DNA from: RYN-230 sp963713815
Lineage (GTDB): Bacteria; Actinomycetota; Actinomycetes; Streptosporangiales; Streptosporangiaceae
DNA: 64,000 nucleotides
NCBI GenBank assembly: GCA_963713815.1
Contig: CAVQNH010000005.1
Coordinates: 1-64,000, forward strand
Direction of reading: 5' to 3'
Shown: positions 36,413 through 45,386 of the stretch, piece by piece
Layout: the number at the start of each line of letters is the position of its first letter
How positions within the stretch are numbered: the first letter of the stretch is position 1
Notes under the pieces: model-generated
Database searches by the model: none
The model's input: the letters and a program-made list of their open reading frames with translations, nothing else
Told to the model about the DNA's origin: nothing
Program-made: the position numbers and the translations under genes

Positions 36413-37396
36413 ATGAGCGCGTTAGGCGCCGCGGCCACGGCACGGGACTCCGCATCCCGGCTGATCGGCCTGATCGGCAGCGGTATCGGCGGGTCCCTGA
36501 CTCCGGCCCTGCACGAACGCGAAGCCCGGGCCCAGGGACTGTGCTGCCTCTACCGCATCATCGACCTCGACGTCCTCGGCCTGACCGCCGCGGACACGCC
36601 CGCCCTCCTCACCGCCGCGCACCGCCTCGGCTTCGACGGCCTGAACATCACCCACCCGGCCAAGCAGATCGTCCTCGATCATCTCGACGAGCTCTCGCCC
36701 GACGCGGCCGCGCTGCAGGCGGTCAACACCATCGTCTTCGAGAATGGGCGGGCCGTAGGCCACAACACCGACTGGTCCGGCTTCGCGCAGAGCTTTGCCC
36801 GCGGGCTGGCCGGGGTGGCCGCCGACCAGGTCGTGCTGCTCGGGGCGGGGGGCGCGGGTGCCGCGGTCGCGCACGCGGCCCTCAGGTCCGGCACGCGGGT
36901 GCTGACCGTCGTGGATCTCGACGGCGACCGGGCGGCAAGCCTCGCGGCCGACCTCGGCAGGCGGTTCGGCCCGGGCCGGGCCCGCGCGGCCGGGCCCGGT
37001 GAGCTTGCCTCGGTGCTGCCCGGCGCCGACGGCCTGATCCACGCCACCCCGACCGGGATGGTGGCCCATCCCGGGCTGCCATTGCCCGCGGACCTGCTCC
37101 ATCCCCGGCTCTGGGTGGCCGACGTCGTGTACCTGCCCATGGACACCGAGCTGGTGCGCACGGCCCGGGCGCTGGGCTGCCGCACCCTGGACGGCGGCGG
37201 CATGGCGGTCTTCCAGGCCGTGGAGGCCTTCCGCCTGTTCACCGGCCGGTCCGCCGACGCCGGGCGCATGCTCCGGCACTTTCGCGCCCTGGTCAGCGCG
37301 GCTGGCCCCGCTGAGACGGCCGCCCCGGCTGACCCGGGCGGTCAGCTGAGCCCACCCCCGTCGTTCCCTGGCGATCTAGGAGCGAGCCTTGACTAG
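36413..37396 (+). CDS. qsuD: Quinate/shikimate dehydrogenase (NAD-type, QsuD-like)
   Basis: 327 residues from ATG 36413. Substrate domain: GSGIGGSLTPALHE with Ser28-x-Thr30, the S-x-T pair described for C. glutamicum quinate/shikimate dehydrogenase rather than the S-x-S of biosynthetic AroE. Lys84 (NITHPAK), Asn105 and Asp120 (HNTDWSGF) complete the pocket. The Rossmann domain LLGAGGAGAAVAHAAL is followed by VVDLDGDRA: acidic residues after beta-2 favour NAD+, not NADP+, hence an oxidative, catabolic role. It heads an operon with ABC importer genes and qsuB. The stop overlaps the TTG of the ATPase by 8 bp. Confidence 0.85.
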   Translation: MSALGAAATARDSASRLIGLIGSGIGGSLTPALHEREARAQGLCCLYRIIDLDVLGLTAADTPALLTAAHRLGFDGLNITHPAKQIVLDHLDELSPDAAALQAVNTIVFENGRAVGHNTDWSGFAQSFARGLAGVAADQVVLLGAGGAGAAVAHAALRSGTRVLTVVDLDGDRAASLAADLGRRFGPGRARAAGPGELASVLPGADGLIHATPTGMVAHPGLPLPADLLHPRLWVADVVYLPMDTELVRTARALGCRTLDGGGMAVFQAVEAFRLFTGRSADAGRMLRHFRALVSAAGPAETAAPADPGGQLSPPPSFPGDLGASLD

Positions 37397-38246
37397 CACG
37401 GCCACCCTCAGCGTGTGCGGGGTCTCCAAGCATTTCGGGGGACTGCAGGCGCTGCGCGACGTGACCCTCCACGTGAACCGGGGCGAGGTGGTCGGGCTCG
37501 TCGGCGACAACGGCGCGGGCAAGTCCACGCTCATGAAGATCATCGCCGGGGTGCAGCAACCGTCGGGCGGCCACGTGGCCATCGACGGGGAGCCTGCGGA
37601 GTTCACCAGCCCGGCGGAGGCGGCCGCGGCCGGGATCAGCACGGTCTACCAGGATCTGGCGCTGGCGATGGAACGCGATGTCGTCGCCAACTTCTTCCTC
37701 GGCCGGGAGATCCTCGCCGGCCACTGGCTCGGGCGGCAGCTGGGCTGGCTCGACCGGCGCACCATGCGTGAGCGCACGGCGCGGGAACTGGCCCAGCTGC
37801 ACACCCGGATCCCGGACATCGGTGCCCGGTGCAAGGACCTGTCCGGCGGCCAGCGCCAGGCCCTGGCGATCGCCCGGGCTTCGGCCTGGTGCGAGCGTGT
37901 CCTGCTGCTCGACGAGCCGACCAGCGCGCTGGGCGTCGAGCAGCAGCGCGAGGTGCTCGACCTGATCCGCCGGGTGCGCGACCTGGGGACGGCCGTGATC
38001 CTGGTCAGCCACCAGATGCTCGACGTGCTCGCGGTGTGCGACCGCATCACCGTGCTGCGGCTCGGTGCGGTCGTCGCCTCGGTTGAGCGGGAGGACGTCT
38101 CGGCGGACGACCTGATCGGTTACATCACCGGCTCCAAGGTGGGCCCGGCGCGGGTCAGCAGCGAGTCGGAGGGCGCCGCCCCAGGTGACGATGCCCCGGC
38201 AGGCGGTCCTGGTGCCGCCGGGCCGGCCGAGACGGACGGTGAGTAG
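37389..38246 (+). CDS. Sugar-type ABC importer ATPase (single-domain, FrcA-like)
   Basis: 285 residues, TTG 37389 with AGGAGCGAG upstream. Walker A GDNGAGKST (39-47), Q-loop VYQDLALA, signature LSGGQRQ (151-157), Walker B VLLLDEP (171-177), H-loop VSHQ. Relatives in the ribose/xylose/fructose (CUT2) group carry either two ATPase domains (RbsA, about 500 residues) or one (FrcA, about 260); this is the single type. The C-terminal 40 residues are disordered Gly/Ala/Ser-rich. Translationally coupled to the dehydrogenase upstream and followed by the permease after 3 bp. Confidence 0.9.
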   Translation: MTSTATLSVCGVSKHFGGLQALRDVTLHVNRGEVVGLVGDNGAGKSTLMKIIAGVQQPSGGHVAIDGEPAEFTSPAEAAAAGISTVYQDLALAMERDVVANFFLGREILAGHWLGRQLGWLDRRTMRERTARELAQLHTRIPDIGARCKDLSGGQRQALAIARASAWCERVLLLDEPTSALGVEQQREVLDLIRRVRDLGTAVILVSHQMLDVLAVCDRITVLRLGAVVASVEREDVSADDLIGYITGSKVGPARVSSESEGAAPGDDAPAGGPGAAGPAETDGE

Positions 38247-38249
38247 GCC

Positions 38250-39284
38250 ATGCGCGAGGTCAGGCCGGTATCCGGGCCAGTCGCCGCGCCCCCGCTGGCC
38301 CCGGACGGCGGCAGGCCGGCCGACCGCCGGGCCTGGCTGCTGCGGGAAGGCTGGACCGGGCTCGTCCTGGTCGCCCTGATCGTGGGGTTCTCCATCTGGT
38401 CGCCGGACTTCTTGACCAAGCTGAACTGGCTGAATACCTCGTCCACCGCGACCGAGGTCCTGCTGCTCGCGCTGGGCGAGACGTTCGTCATCATCGCGGG
38501 CGGGATCGACCTGTCGGTCGGCGCGGTCCTGGGCCTGTCCGGCATGGCTGGTGGCCGGGTCATGGCGGCCCTGATGAGCGGCGGGACCGGCACGGCGCTC
38601 ACCGTCGCCGCCGGGTTCGCCACCGCGCTGGCCGTCGGCCTGGCGTTCGGGCTGCTGAACGGCGGGCTGATCGCCCGCTGCCATATCCCGGCCTTCGTCG
38701 TCACGCTCGGCACCCTGGGGATCGCGACCGGCCTGGGCAACCTGATCTACAACGGCCAGGAGATCTCCGCCATCCCGGCGTGGGTGGGGGCGTTCGGCAA
38801 CAAGAACCTGCTGGGCTGGATCCCGGTGCCGGTGCTGATCGCCGCCGTGCTCTGCGTCGTCACCGGCCTCGCGCTGGCCAAGACCAGGTACGGGGCATAC
38901 ACCTACGCCATCGGCGACAACCGGGAGGCCGCCATCCGGGCCGGCCTTCCGTGGCAGCGCCACCTCGTGAAGATCTACGCGGTCTCCGGCCTGCTGGCCG
39001 GTATCGACGGCGTCCTGGTCATGAGCCGGCTGGGGGCCGCCTCGCCCACTTCCGGCGTGACCGACAACCTCAACGCCATCGCCGCGGTGGTGATCGGGGG
39101 CGCCAGCCTGTTCGGCGGCCGCGGAAAAATGATCGGCTCGATCATCGGAACCCTGATCATCTCGGTCCTGCTGACCGGCCTGATCATCGTCAACGTCCCG
39201 CCGTACTGGCAGGAGGTCGCCGTCGGCGTCGTGCTCATCACGGCCGTCTACATCGACCAGTACACCGGTCGCCTGCGCCGTTAG
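38250..39284 (+). CDS. ABC importer permease (RbsC/FrcB-like)
   Basis: 344 residues, ATG 38250. Eight to ten hydrophobic helices. The CUT2 hallmarks are present: GETFVIIAGGIDLSVGAVLG, IPAFVVTLGTLGIATGLGN, AIGDNREAAIRAGLPWQRHL (coupling helix facing the ATPase) and AVVIGGASLFGGRGKMIGSI. Works as a homodimer with the ATPase at 37389 and the lipoprotein at 39344. The operon position between two quinate/shikimate catabolic enzymes suggests its cargo is a cyclohexane carboxylate rather than a sugar (inference). Confidence 0.9.
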   Translation: MREVRPVSGPVAAPPLAPDGGRPADRRAWLLREGWTGLVLVALIVGFSIWSPDFLTKLNWLNTSSTATEVLLLALGETFVIIAGGIDLSVGAVLGLSGMAGGRVMAALMSGGTGTALTVAAGFATALAVGLAFGLLNGGLIARCHIPAFVVTLGTLGIATGLGNLIYNGQEISAIPAWVGAFGNKNLLGWIPVPVLIAAVLCVVTGLALAKTRYGAYTYAIGDNREAAIRAGLPWQRHLVKIYAVSGLLAGIDGVLVMSRLGAASPTSGVTDNLNAIAAVVIGGASLFGGRGKMIGSIIGTLIISVLLTGLIIVNVPPYWQEVAVGVVLITAVYIDQYTGRLRR

Positions 39285-39343
39285 CGCCTGCGCCCCGGTC
39301 CCACCCAACCCCACCCTCGGCCACGTCAAGACAGGGGACAACG

Positions 39344-40357
39344 ATGTTTCTCACGACACGAATGATCGCGCTGCCGGCCGCCGCCCTGCTCGCCGCGGCG
39401 GCACTGGCGGGCTGTGGCGGCAGTTCCCCGGCCAGCTCCAGCTCTAGTTCCGGCTCCGGTTCGGGCACCACGGGCAAGGGCCTGGTGGCGTTCATCCCCG
39501 GCGCCACCGGGGTCGGCTTCTATGACGCCCTGGAGGAGGGGGCGAAGGCCGAGGCGGCCAAGCTCGGGTACACCTTCCTGTACCAGGGCTCGCCGGACTT
39601 CACCCCGGCCGCCCAGACTCCCGTCGTCAACGCGGTCTGCACCAAGCACCCCAAGATCCTGCTGATCGCGCCCACCGACCCGGTCGCGCTGCGTCCCGCG
39701 ATCCAGACCTGCATGAACGCAGGAGTCAAGGTCGTGACCGTGGACACCGCGCTGACCAACACCGCGGGCCTGGTCAGCGCGATCACCTCGAACAACATCC
39801 AGGGCGGCGAGGCGGCGGCGGGCGTGATCGCCAAGGCGCTGAAGGACCACGGCCAGGTCGCCGTGTTCAGCATCGACGGGACCACCACCACCCAGGTCGA
39901 ACGGGTCCAGGGCCTCAAGAAGGGACTGGCCCGCTACCCGGGCATCTCGATCGTGTCGTCCCAGTTCACCGGCCAGCCCGAGACGGTCTCCGAGACCGAC
40001 ACGAAAGCGATCATGACCTCACACCCCCAGGTCAAGGCGCTGTTCGGTGCGGCGGAAACCAATGCCGAAGGTGCGGCGCAGGCCCTGTCCTCCCTCGGTG
40101 CCACCGGCAAGCTCACCGTGGTGGGCTACGACGCCGACCCCTCCGCGGTGTCCCTGCTCAAGACCGGCGCCATCAGCGCCCTGGTGATCCAGCAGCCCGC
40201 CCGCGAAGGCCAGCTCGGTGTCGAGTACGGCAACGACGCCCTCACCGGCCACACCTCCCTGGTCAAGACCTCGGTGCTGCTGCCGAACATCCTGGTCACC
40301 ACGGCCGAGGCCGGCAATCCATCCGACGCCAGGTACTACTACCCGGCGGCGTCCTGA
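39344..40357 (+). CDS. ABC importer substrate-binding lipoprotein (RbsB-like, Peripla_BP_4)
   Basis: 337 residues, ATG 39344 after AGGGGA. Signal peptide ending in lipobox LAGC, then a Ser/Gly linker and a two-lobed ribose-binding-like fold: LVAFIPGATGVGFYDALEEG, LLIAPTDPVALRPAIQTCMN then AGVKVVTVDTAL, GGEAAAGVIAKAL, VAVFSIDGTTTTQVERVQGL, ALFGAAETNAEGAAQALSSL, GYDADPSAVSLLKTGAISAL. Anchored outside the membrane, it decides what the importer takes up. Structure prediction of the pocket or binding assays with shikimate, quinate and dehydroshikimate would settle the ligand. Confidence 0.9.
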   Translation: MFLTTRMIALPAAALLAAAALAGCGGSSPASSSSSSGSGSGTTGKGLVAFIPGATGVGFYDALEEGAKAEAAKLGYTFLYQGSPDFTPAAQTPVVNAVCTKHPKILLIAPTDPVALRPAIQTCMNAGVKVVTVDTALTNTAGLVSAITSNNIQGGEAAAGVIAKALKDHGQVAVFSIDGTTTTQVERVQGLKKGLARYPGISIVSSQFTGQPETVSETDTKAIMTSHPQVKALFGAAETNAEGAAQALSSLGATGKLTVVGYDADPSAVSLLKTGAISALVIQQPAREGQLGVEYGNDALTGHTSLVKTSVLLPNILVTTAEAGNPSDARYYYPAAS

Positions 40358-40456
40358 CGCGGCGCTCTGTCCGGCCTGGCCCGGCTCGCCCGGGCCGGGC
40401 CGGACGGCGCGCTCACCCCCGGCCGCGAAATCCCGCGAGGCAAGGAGCAGACCGGC

Positions 40457-42458
40457 ATGCGTAAATCGATCGCCACGGTGTCGGTCAGCGGCACGCTTCC
40501 CGAGAAACTGGCCGCGATCGCGCAGGCCAGGTTCCAGGGCGTGGAGATCTTCGAGAGCGATCTGGTCACCGCGCCGTTCCCGGCCGAGCGGATCCGCGGG
40601 CAGGCGGCGGATCTCGGCCTGGCGGTCGAGCTGTACCAGCCCTTCCGGGACTTCGAGGCGATGCCCCCCGGCCGTTTCGCGGCCAGCCTCAGGCGGGCGG
40701 AGCGCAAGTTCGACGTCATGGAGCGGCTGGGCGCGGGCACCATGCTGGTCTGCTCCAACGTCTCCCCGGAGGCGATCGGCGACGACGCCCTGGCCGCGGA
40801 GCATCTGCACGCCCTGGCCGAACGGGCCGCGGCCCGCGGCATGATGATCGCCTACGAGGCGCTGGCCTGGGGCCGGCATGTCCGCGAGTACCAGCACTCG
40901 TGGGAGATCGTCCGGGCCGCCGGCCATCCGGCGCTCGGCGTGTGCCTCGACAGCTTCCACATCCTGTCGCGCGGCTCGGACCCGGCGGGGATCCGCGAGA
41001 TCCCCGGCGACAAGATCTTCTTCCTGCAGCTGGCTGACGCGCCGGTGCTGGTCATGGACGTGCTGCAGTGGTCCCGGCACCACCGGTGCTTCCCCGGCCA
41101 GGGCGGCTTCGACCTGACCGGCTTCCTGGAGCACGTGCTGGCCGCCGGATATGGCGGTCCCCTCTCGCTGGAGGTGTTCAGCGACACCTTCCGGCAGGCC
41201 GAACCGGAATCCACGGCGGTCGACGCGATGCGGTCCCTGCTCTACCTGGAGGAATCGCTCCGGGTGCGGCTGGCGGACGGCGCGGGGGACGCGGCCGGGG
41301 AGCCAGGGCGGAGCGGGGGGCCGCGGCGGGGCGAGGGGCCGGGGCGGGGCGAGGGGCCGGGGCGGGGCAGGCCTGTCCGGCTCCCGCTGTTCGCGCCGCC
41401 TCCCGCGCCGGTCCTGGCCCGCGCACCGGCCCTGCCTCGTGGGGCGCAGCCTGCCCCGCCCCGGCCGGGCCTGGCCTTCGCGGAGATCGCCGCCGCGGCG
41501 GCGGACGCGCCGGCCCTGACCGACGCGCTGCGCACGCTCGGCTTCACCCGGGCCGGCGTGCACCGGACCAAGAACGCGGCGCTGTGGCGGCACGGCGCGG
41601 CGCACCTGGTCCTGAACACCGACCCGGCCGGGGCCACTGGTCCGTGAGTCCGGGCGCGACCCGCACCTGACCGCGCTCGGACTGCGCACCCCGGACAGCG
41701 GTGCTCTCGCCGACCGGGCCGAGCAGTACCTGGCCCCCGTCCTGCCCCGCAGGCGGGGCGGGGGAGAGGCCGATCTGCCCTCGGTCCGGACGCCCGCCGG
41801 GACGACCCTGCTGTTCTGCCAGGACGATGACTGGCTCGGCGACTTTACGGCCGTCCCGGGCCCGGGCCCGCAGGCCGCCCCGGGCCGCCTGACCGGGATC
41901 GACCACGTCGCCCTGGCCGCGCCCTTCGACCGTTTCGACGACTCCGTGCTGTTCCTGCGGGCCGTGCTGGGCCTGGAACCCGGTGCGGACCTGGAGCTGG
42001 CCGATCCGCAGGGCCTGGTCCGCAGCCGCATCCTGACCTCCCCGGAGGGGTCCGCGGGCGCTGTGCGGATCGCGCTGAATATGCCGCCGCTGGGCGGCCG
42101 GGCCGGCCCGGGCGCCCAGCATGTGGCGTTCAGCTGCGATGACGCCTTCGCGGTGAGCGCCGCACTGCGGGCCGCTGGCGCCCCGCTCCTGGCCATCCCG
42201 GAGAACTACTACGAGGACCTGCAGGCCCGCCTCGACCTGGATGACCGCGCCGTCACCCGGCTGCTCGGATCAGGAATGCTCTACGACCGGGACGCGCGGG
42301 GGGAGTTCTTCCACTTCTATACCGCCCTGCTCGGGCCCCGGCTGTTCATCGAGGTGGTCCAGCGCCGCGGTGACTACGGCGGATACGGTGCAGCCAACGC
42401 GCCGGTCCGGATGGCCGCCCAGCACGCTCTCCCCACTGCCGTCGGCCGCGAGCGCTAG
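40457..42458 (+). pseudogene. qsuB: QsuB-like 3-dehydroshikimate dehydratase with C-terminal HPPD-like domain, one frameshift
   Basis: From ATG 40457 (GGCAAGGAG upstream). Residues 1-280 form the TIM-barrel dehydratase with metal ligands Glu134 (AYEALAWG), Asp165 (VCLDSFHI), Gln191 (FFLQLADAP) and Glu239 (LSLEVFSD), the same numbers I recall for C. glutamicum QsuB. It converts 3-dehydroshikimate to protocatechuate. A Gly/Arg/Pro linker leads to a vicinal-oxygen-chelate, 4-hydroxyphenylpyruvate-dioxygenase-like domain (GIDHVALAAPFDRFDDSVLF, QHVAFSCDDAFAV, FFHFYTALLGPRLFIEVVQR). The frame changes once near 41635. If real, the two domains are split: the dehydratase could still work. Confidence 0.85.
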
Positions 42459-42464
42459 CCGCAG

Positions 42465-42941
42465 TCAGGCGATCTTGCGGGCGCCCGGGCCGGGGACCGG
42501 GTTGACGTCCCGCGCGGATTCCAGGACGTGCCCGGCCTGGCAGGACAGCTGCAGGTGCACGGGCTGGCCGCAGTCGCGATGGCGGAGCACGACCGGCGGG
42601 CCGTCCGGCCCGGCGGCGTACGTGTCGCCCCACTGCATCAGCCCGACCAGCACCGGGTACAGGTCCAGCCCTTTCGCGGTGAGCCGGTACTCGTGCCGGC
42701 TGCGCTGGCCGCTGTCCTGGTAGGGCACCTTGCGCAGCAGTCCTTCCTGGACCAGGTGGGCCAGCCGGTCGCTGAGCACCTGCCGGGGAATGCCCGTCCG
42801 GTGCTGCATGTCAGCGAACCGGCGCACGCCATTGAACGCCTCGCGCAGCACGAGGAACGTGGGCCGCTCGCCGAGGATCGCCACCGCCGCACCAACCGCG
42901 CAGTTGGCCGGGTCGTAGTCCAGCATCCAGGTCCGTTCCAT
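42465..42941 (-). CDS. HxlR-family transcriptional regulator
   Basis: 158 residues from ATG 42941. Winged helix: NCAVGAAVAILGERPTFLVL then REAFNGVRRFADMQHRTGIP, RQVLSDRLAHLVQEGLLRKV, EYRLTAKGLDLYPVLVGLMQ: the HxlR pattern with the conserved Cys15. A C-terminal extension CGQPVHLQLSCQAGHVLES has two further Cys. It converges on qsuB (6-bp gap) and is divergent from the GNAT gene; the 55-bp shared promoter region has AGTTG-N10-CAACT. Redox- or aldehyde-responsive control through Cys is possible. Confidence 0.88.
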   Translation of the reverse strand: MERTWMLDYDPANCAVGAAVAILGERPTFLVLREAFNGVRRFADMQHRTGIPRQVLSDRLAHLVQEGLLRKVPYQDSGQRSRHEYRLTAKGLDLYPVLVGLMQWGDTYAAGPDGPPVVLRHRDCGQPVHLQLSCQAGHVLESARDVNPVPGPGARKIA

Positions 42942-42958
42942 GGGCACAGGCTAAATCT

Positions 42959-42978
42959 AGTTGACAGACTCAGCAACT
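42959..42978. promoter_or_regulatory. Inverted repeat / promoter between HxlR and GNAT genes
   Basis: AGTTG-N10-CAACT spans a consensus TTGACA (42961-42966). The TTGACA could be the -35 element of the GNAT gene, with a short or absent leader, so HxlR binding here would block it. Confidence 0.35.
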
Positions 42979-42996
42979 CGAGACCATGCTGGGTCT

Positions 42997-43650
42997 ATGA
43001 ATCGAACTCAGGTGGGCCAGGGCCCGGCCCGCGAGGCCGCCACGATCCGGCCGCCGGACACCGCCGACCTGGCCGCGCTCGGCGGCTTCTTCGCCGGGCT
43101 GTCCATGCGGAGCCGGGTCCAGAGATTCTTCGCGCCGGTCCGGCTCAGCCCGGCCATGATCCGGCTCGCCTGCGGCCTCGGCGCAGACGGCCCGGCCGGC
43201 GGCACCGGTCATTCCGGCCCGGACCGCCGCCCCTCCCGCAGCGGCGGCACGGATGCCCTGGTGGCCACGCTCGGGGGCGTCATCATCGGGCACGGCATGG
43301 CCGTGGACCGGCCCGCTGACCGGCCCGCTGGCCGGACCGCGCCGCCGGAGGGCCGGGTGACCGAGATCGGCGTGGTGGTGGCGGACGCCTGGCAGGGCCA
43401 GGGGGTGGGCTCGGCCCTGGTGGGCGCGCTGATCAGCCGGGCCCAGGCCCGCGGCGTGACGTCGCTCATCATGGACGTCCTGCCCGACAACCGCCAGATG
43501 CTGGCCATGATCGCCACTCACTGGCCCGCCGCGCGCACCTGGCGGCGCGCGGACTGCCTGACCATCCAGGCCGCCCTGGTCCCGGAGCAGCGCGCTGTCC
43601 CGCCGCCCGCCGCCGCGCGGCCCGCCCGCCGCCTGCTCACCAGCGCGTGA
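42997..43650 (+). CDS. GNAT-family N-acetyltransferase
   Basis: 217 residues from ATG 42997; the frame also opens at TTG 42961, but that base triplet is more likely the -35 box. ATIRPPDTADLAALGGFFAG then LSMRSRVQRFFAPVRLSPAM, then a variable Pro/Gly-rich insert. The acetyl-CoA site is EIGVVVADAWQGQGVGSALV (Q/R-x-x-G-x-G/A). The later part SLIMDVLPDNRQMLAMIATH completes the fold. Substrate unknown. Confidence 0.85.
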   Translation: MNRTQVGQGPAREAATIRPPDTADLAALGGFFAGLSMRSRVQRFFAPVRLSPAMIRLACGLGADGPAGGTGHSGPDRRPSRSGGTDALVATLGGVIIGHGMAVDRPADRPAGRTAPPEGRVTEIGVVVADAWQGQGVGSALVGALISRAQARGVTSLIMDVLPDNRQMLAMIATHWPAARTWRRADCLTIQAALVPEQRAVPPPAAARPARRLLTSA

Positions 43651-43841
43651 GGCGGGCGCGCTGCCCTTCCCCCGACAGCTAGCTGACCGGGGGATACTGG
43701 CCGGCTGCGGATCGGGCTAGCGTGGGGCATCGGGAAGATCGCCAAGTACACGATGGCCAGCGTGATAGCGCGTTTCCCAGTGCTCGACACCTTCCCCGGT
43801 GATGGACAACGCAGGAGTGCCATTTTGCCCTGGGGGTCGCG

Positions 43842-44093
43842 ATGGCCATGGTCGTGGTGATGGCCGCACTGGTGGGGGCCGGAGTGTGGGCCGCCGTCCG
43901 CCTGGAGGGACACATGGACACCCCAGCCACGCTGGCCGGGCAGTCGCCCAGCCGCCACTCCCCGGCGGACCGCCGGCGCCCCGCAGGACTGGAGTTGCGC
44001 ACGTCTGCACCGGCCACCCCGGGCGGGCGCGGAACGTCCGCTGCCGGTGCCGGGACACCGCCCGCCAGCGGGCCCGCGTGCGCTGATGGCTGA
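43842..44093 (+). CDS. Small single-helix membrane protein upstream of MFS transporter
   Basis: 83 residues from ATG 43842 (GGGGG upstream). One N-terminal hydrophobic helix (MAMVVVMAALVGAGVWAAV), then a Pro/Ser/Gly-rich tail. Its stop overlaps the ATG of the MFS gene by 8 bp, which argues that it is translated and coupled to it. It may be a small partner of the transporter, or a leader ORF. Not recognised. Confidence 0.4.
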   Translation: MAMVVVMAALVGAGVWAAVRLEGHMDTPATLAGQSPSRHSPADRRRPAGLELRTSAPATPGGRGTSAAGAGTPPASGPACADG

Positions 44094-45366
44094 CCCGTCG
44101 GCTGGCGGCCTTCCGGTTCCTGCCCGGCGCCGTGGCTACGCGTTCACGGCGGCGGTCCTGCTCCTGATCATGCTGGGCGGCACCCTGCCCGTCCCGCTGT
44201 ACGTGCTGTACGAGCAGCAGATGGGTTTCGGCCCGCTCGGGGTGACCGTGGTCTTCGCCGCCTACGTGCTGGGCACGCTGTTCGCGCTGGTCGCCCTGGG
44301 TGATCTCAGCGACCACGTCGGGCGCCGCAAGGTGCTGGCCCTCGCCGTCGTGTGCGCGGCGGTCAGCACGGGCCTGTTCCTGGCCGCGACCAATATCTGG
44401 TGGCTCATCGTGGCCCGGGTGGTCAGCGGGGTCGCCGCGGGCCTGGTCACCGGAACGGCCACGGCCGCCCTGGCTGAGCTGCAGCCCCGTGGTGACCACC
44501 GGGCCGCGGCGGTGGTGGCGTCCGGGAGCAATATGACCGGGCTGGGTCTCGGGCCGCTGACCGCCGGCCTGTTCGCCGAGTACGTGGCCATGCCCCTGCA
44601 CAGCGTGTTCTGGGCCTACCTGGGCATCTGCGCGGTGGCGCTCGCTGCGGTCCTGGTCATCCCGGAGACCGTCCGCAGCCCGGACCGGGCGATCAGCTTC
44701 CGGCCCCGGCTCGCCGCCCCGCCGGAGGTCCGGACGCCCCTGATCGGCGCCGGTCTCGGGGTCTTCGCGGCGTTCACCGTGCTGGGGCTGTACAGCAGTC
44801 TGGTGCCGACGTTCCTGCACGGGATCCTCGGCGTGCACAACCTGGCGCTCATCGGGGGTGCGTCTTTCCTGATCTTCGTGACCGCTGCGGTCAGCCAGGC
44901 GGTCTCGGCCAGGATGGCCAGCCGGCGCAGCCTGGAAGTGGGGCTGCCCCTGCTGCTGGTGACCCTCGCCGTGCTCGAGTCCGCGCTGTTCGCCAAGGCC
45001 CTGTGGCTGTTCGTGGTGGGCACCCTCGCGGGCGGGGTGGCGGTGGGGTTCATCTTCCGTGGCGGTCTCAGCGAGCTGAACCGTCTCGCCCAGCCCCAGC
45101 ACCGGGCCGCCGTCGTGTCCACGTTCTTCGTGGCGGCGTACGTCGGCCTGGGCCTGCCCGCGGTTCTCACCGGCCTCATCTCCCTGCCCATCGGGCCGGT
45201 CGACGCGAGCGCCTGGGTGTCGGGCCTCGCCGCCGCGGCCGTCGCGCTGGCCTTCGTGGTGGTCCGGCGCAGCTTCGGCATCGCGGCTACCCCGCGCCCA
45301 GCCGCCCGGCCCTGCGACAGCTGGTGCTCCCCGGCGGAGCCGGCCAGAATTTCCGCGCCGAGCTGA
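44086..45366 (+). CDS. MFS transporter
   Basis: 426 residues from ATG 44086. Twelve hydrophobic helices. The loop 2-3 motif is DLSDHVGRRKVLALA (MFS motif A, D-x-x-x-R-x-x-R/K form). Helix 4-5 has RVVSGVAAGLVTGTATAALA with the GxxxGTATAA-like motif of drug-type exporters. RMASRRSLEVGLPLLLV is the second-half counterpart. Probably a proton-driven exporter of small molecules; substrate unknown. It converges with the SpoIIE-type gene (20 bp between the stops). Confidence 0.88.
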   Translation: MADPSAGGLPVPARRRGYAFTAAVLLLIMLGGTLPVPLYVLYEQQMGFGPLGVTVVFAAYVLGTLFALVALGDLSDHVGRRKVLALAVVCAAVSTGLFLAATNIWWLIVARVVSGVAAGLVTGTATAALAELQPRGDHRAAAVVASGSNMTGLGLGPLTAGLFAEYVAMPLHSVFWAYLGICAVALAAVLVIPETVRSPDRAISFRPRLAAPPEVRTPLIGAGLGVFAAFTVLGLYSSLVPTFLHGILGVHNLALIGGASFLIFVTAAVSQAVSARMASRRSLEVGLPLLLVTLAVLESALFAKALWLFVVGTLAGGVAVGFIFRGGLSELNRLAQPQHRAAVVSTFFVAAYVGLGLPAVLTGLISLPIGPVDASAWVSGLAAAAVALAFVVVRRSFGIAATPRPAARPCDSWCSPAEPARISAPS

Positions 45367-45386
45367 CCACCCGCCGGTACTGCGGT

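Noticed and set aside
37293..39341. Minus-strand 682-codon frame opposite the qsuD/ABC genes
   Set aside because: Spans three genes on the other strand and has a low-complexity Asp/Gly/Arg/Gln product: an antisense artefact of GC-rich codon bias.
40019..42196. Minus-strand 725-codon frame opposite the lipoprotein and qsuB
   Set aside because: Same kind of antisense frame; it covers the end of one gene and most of another, with no domain.
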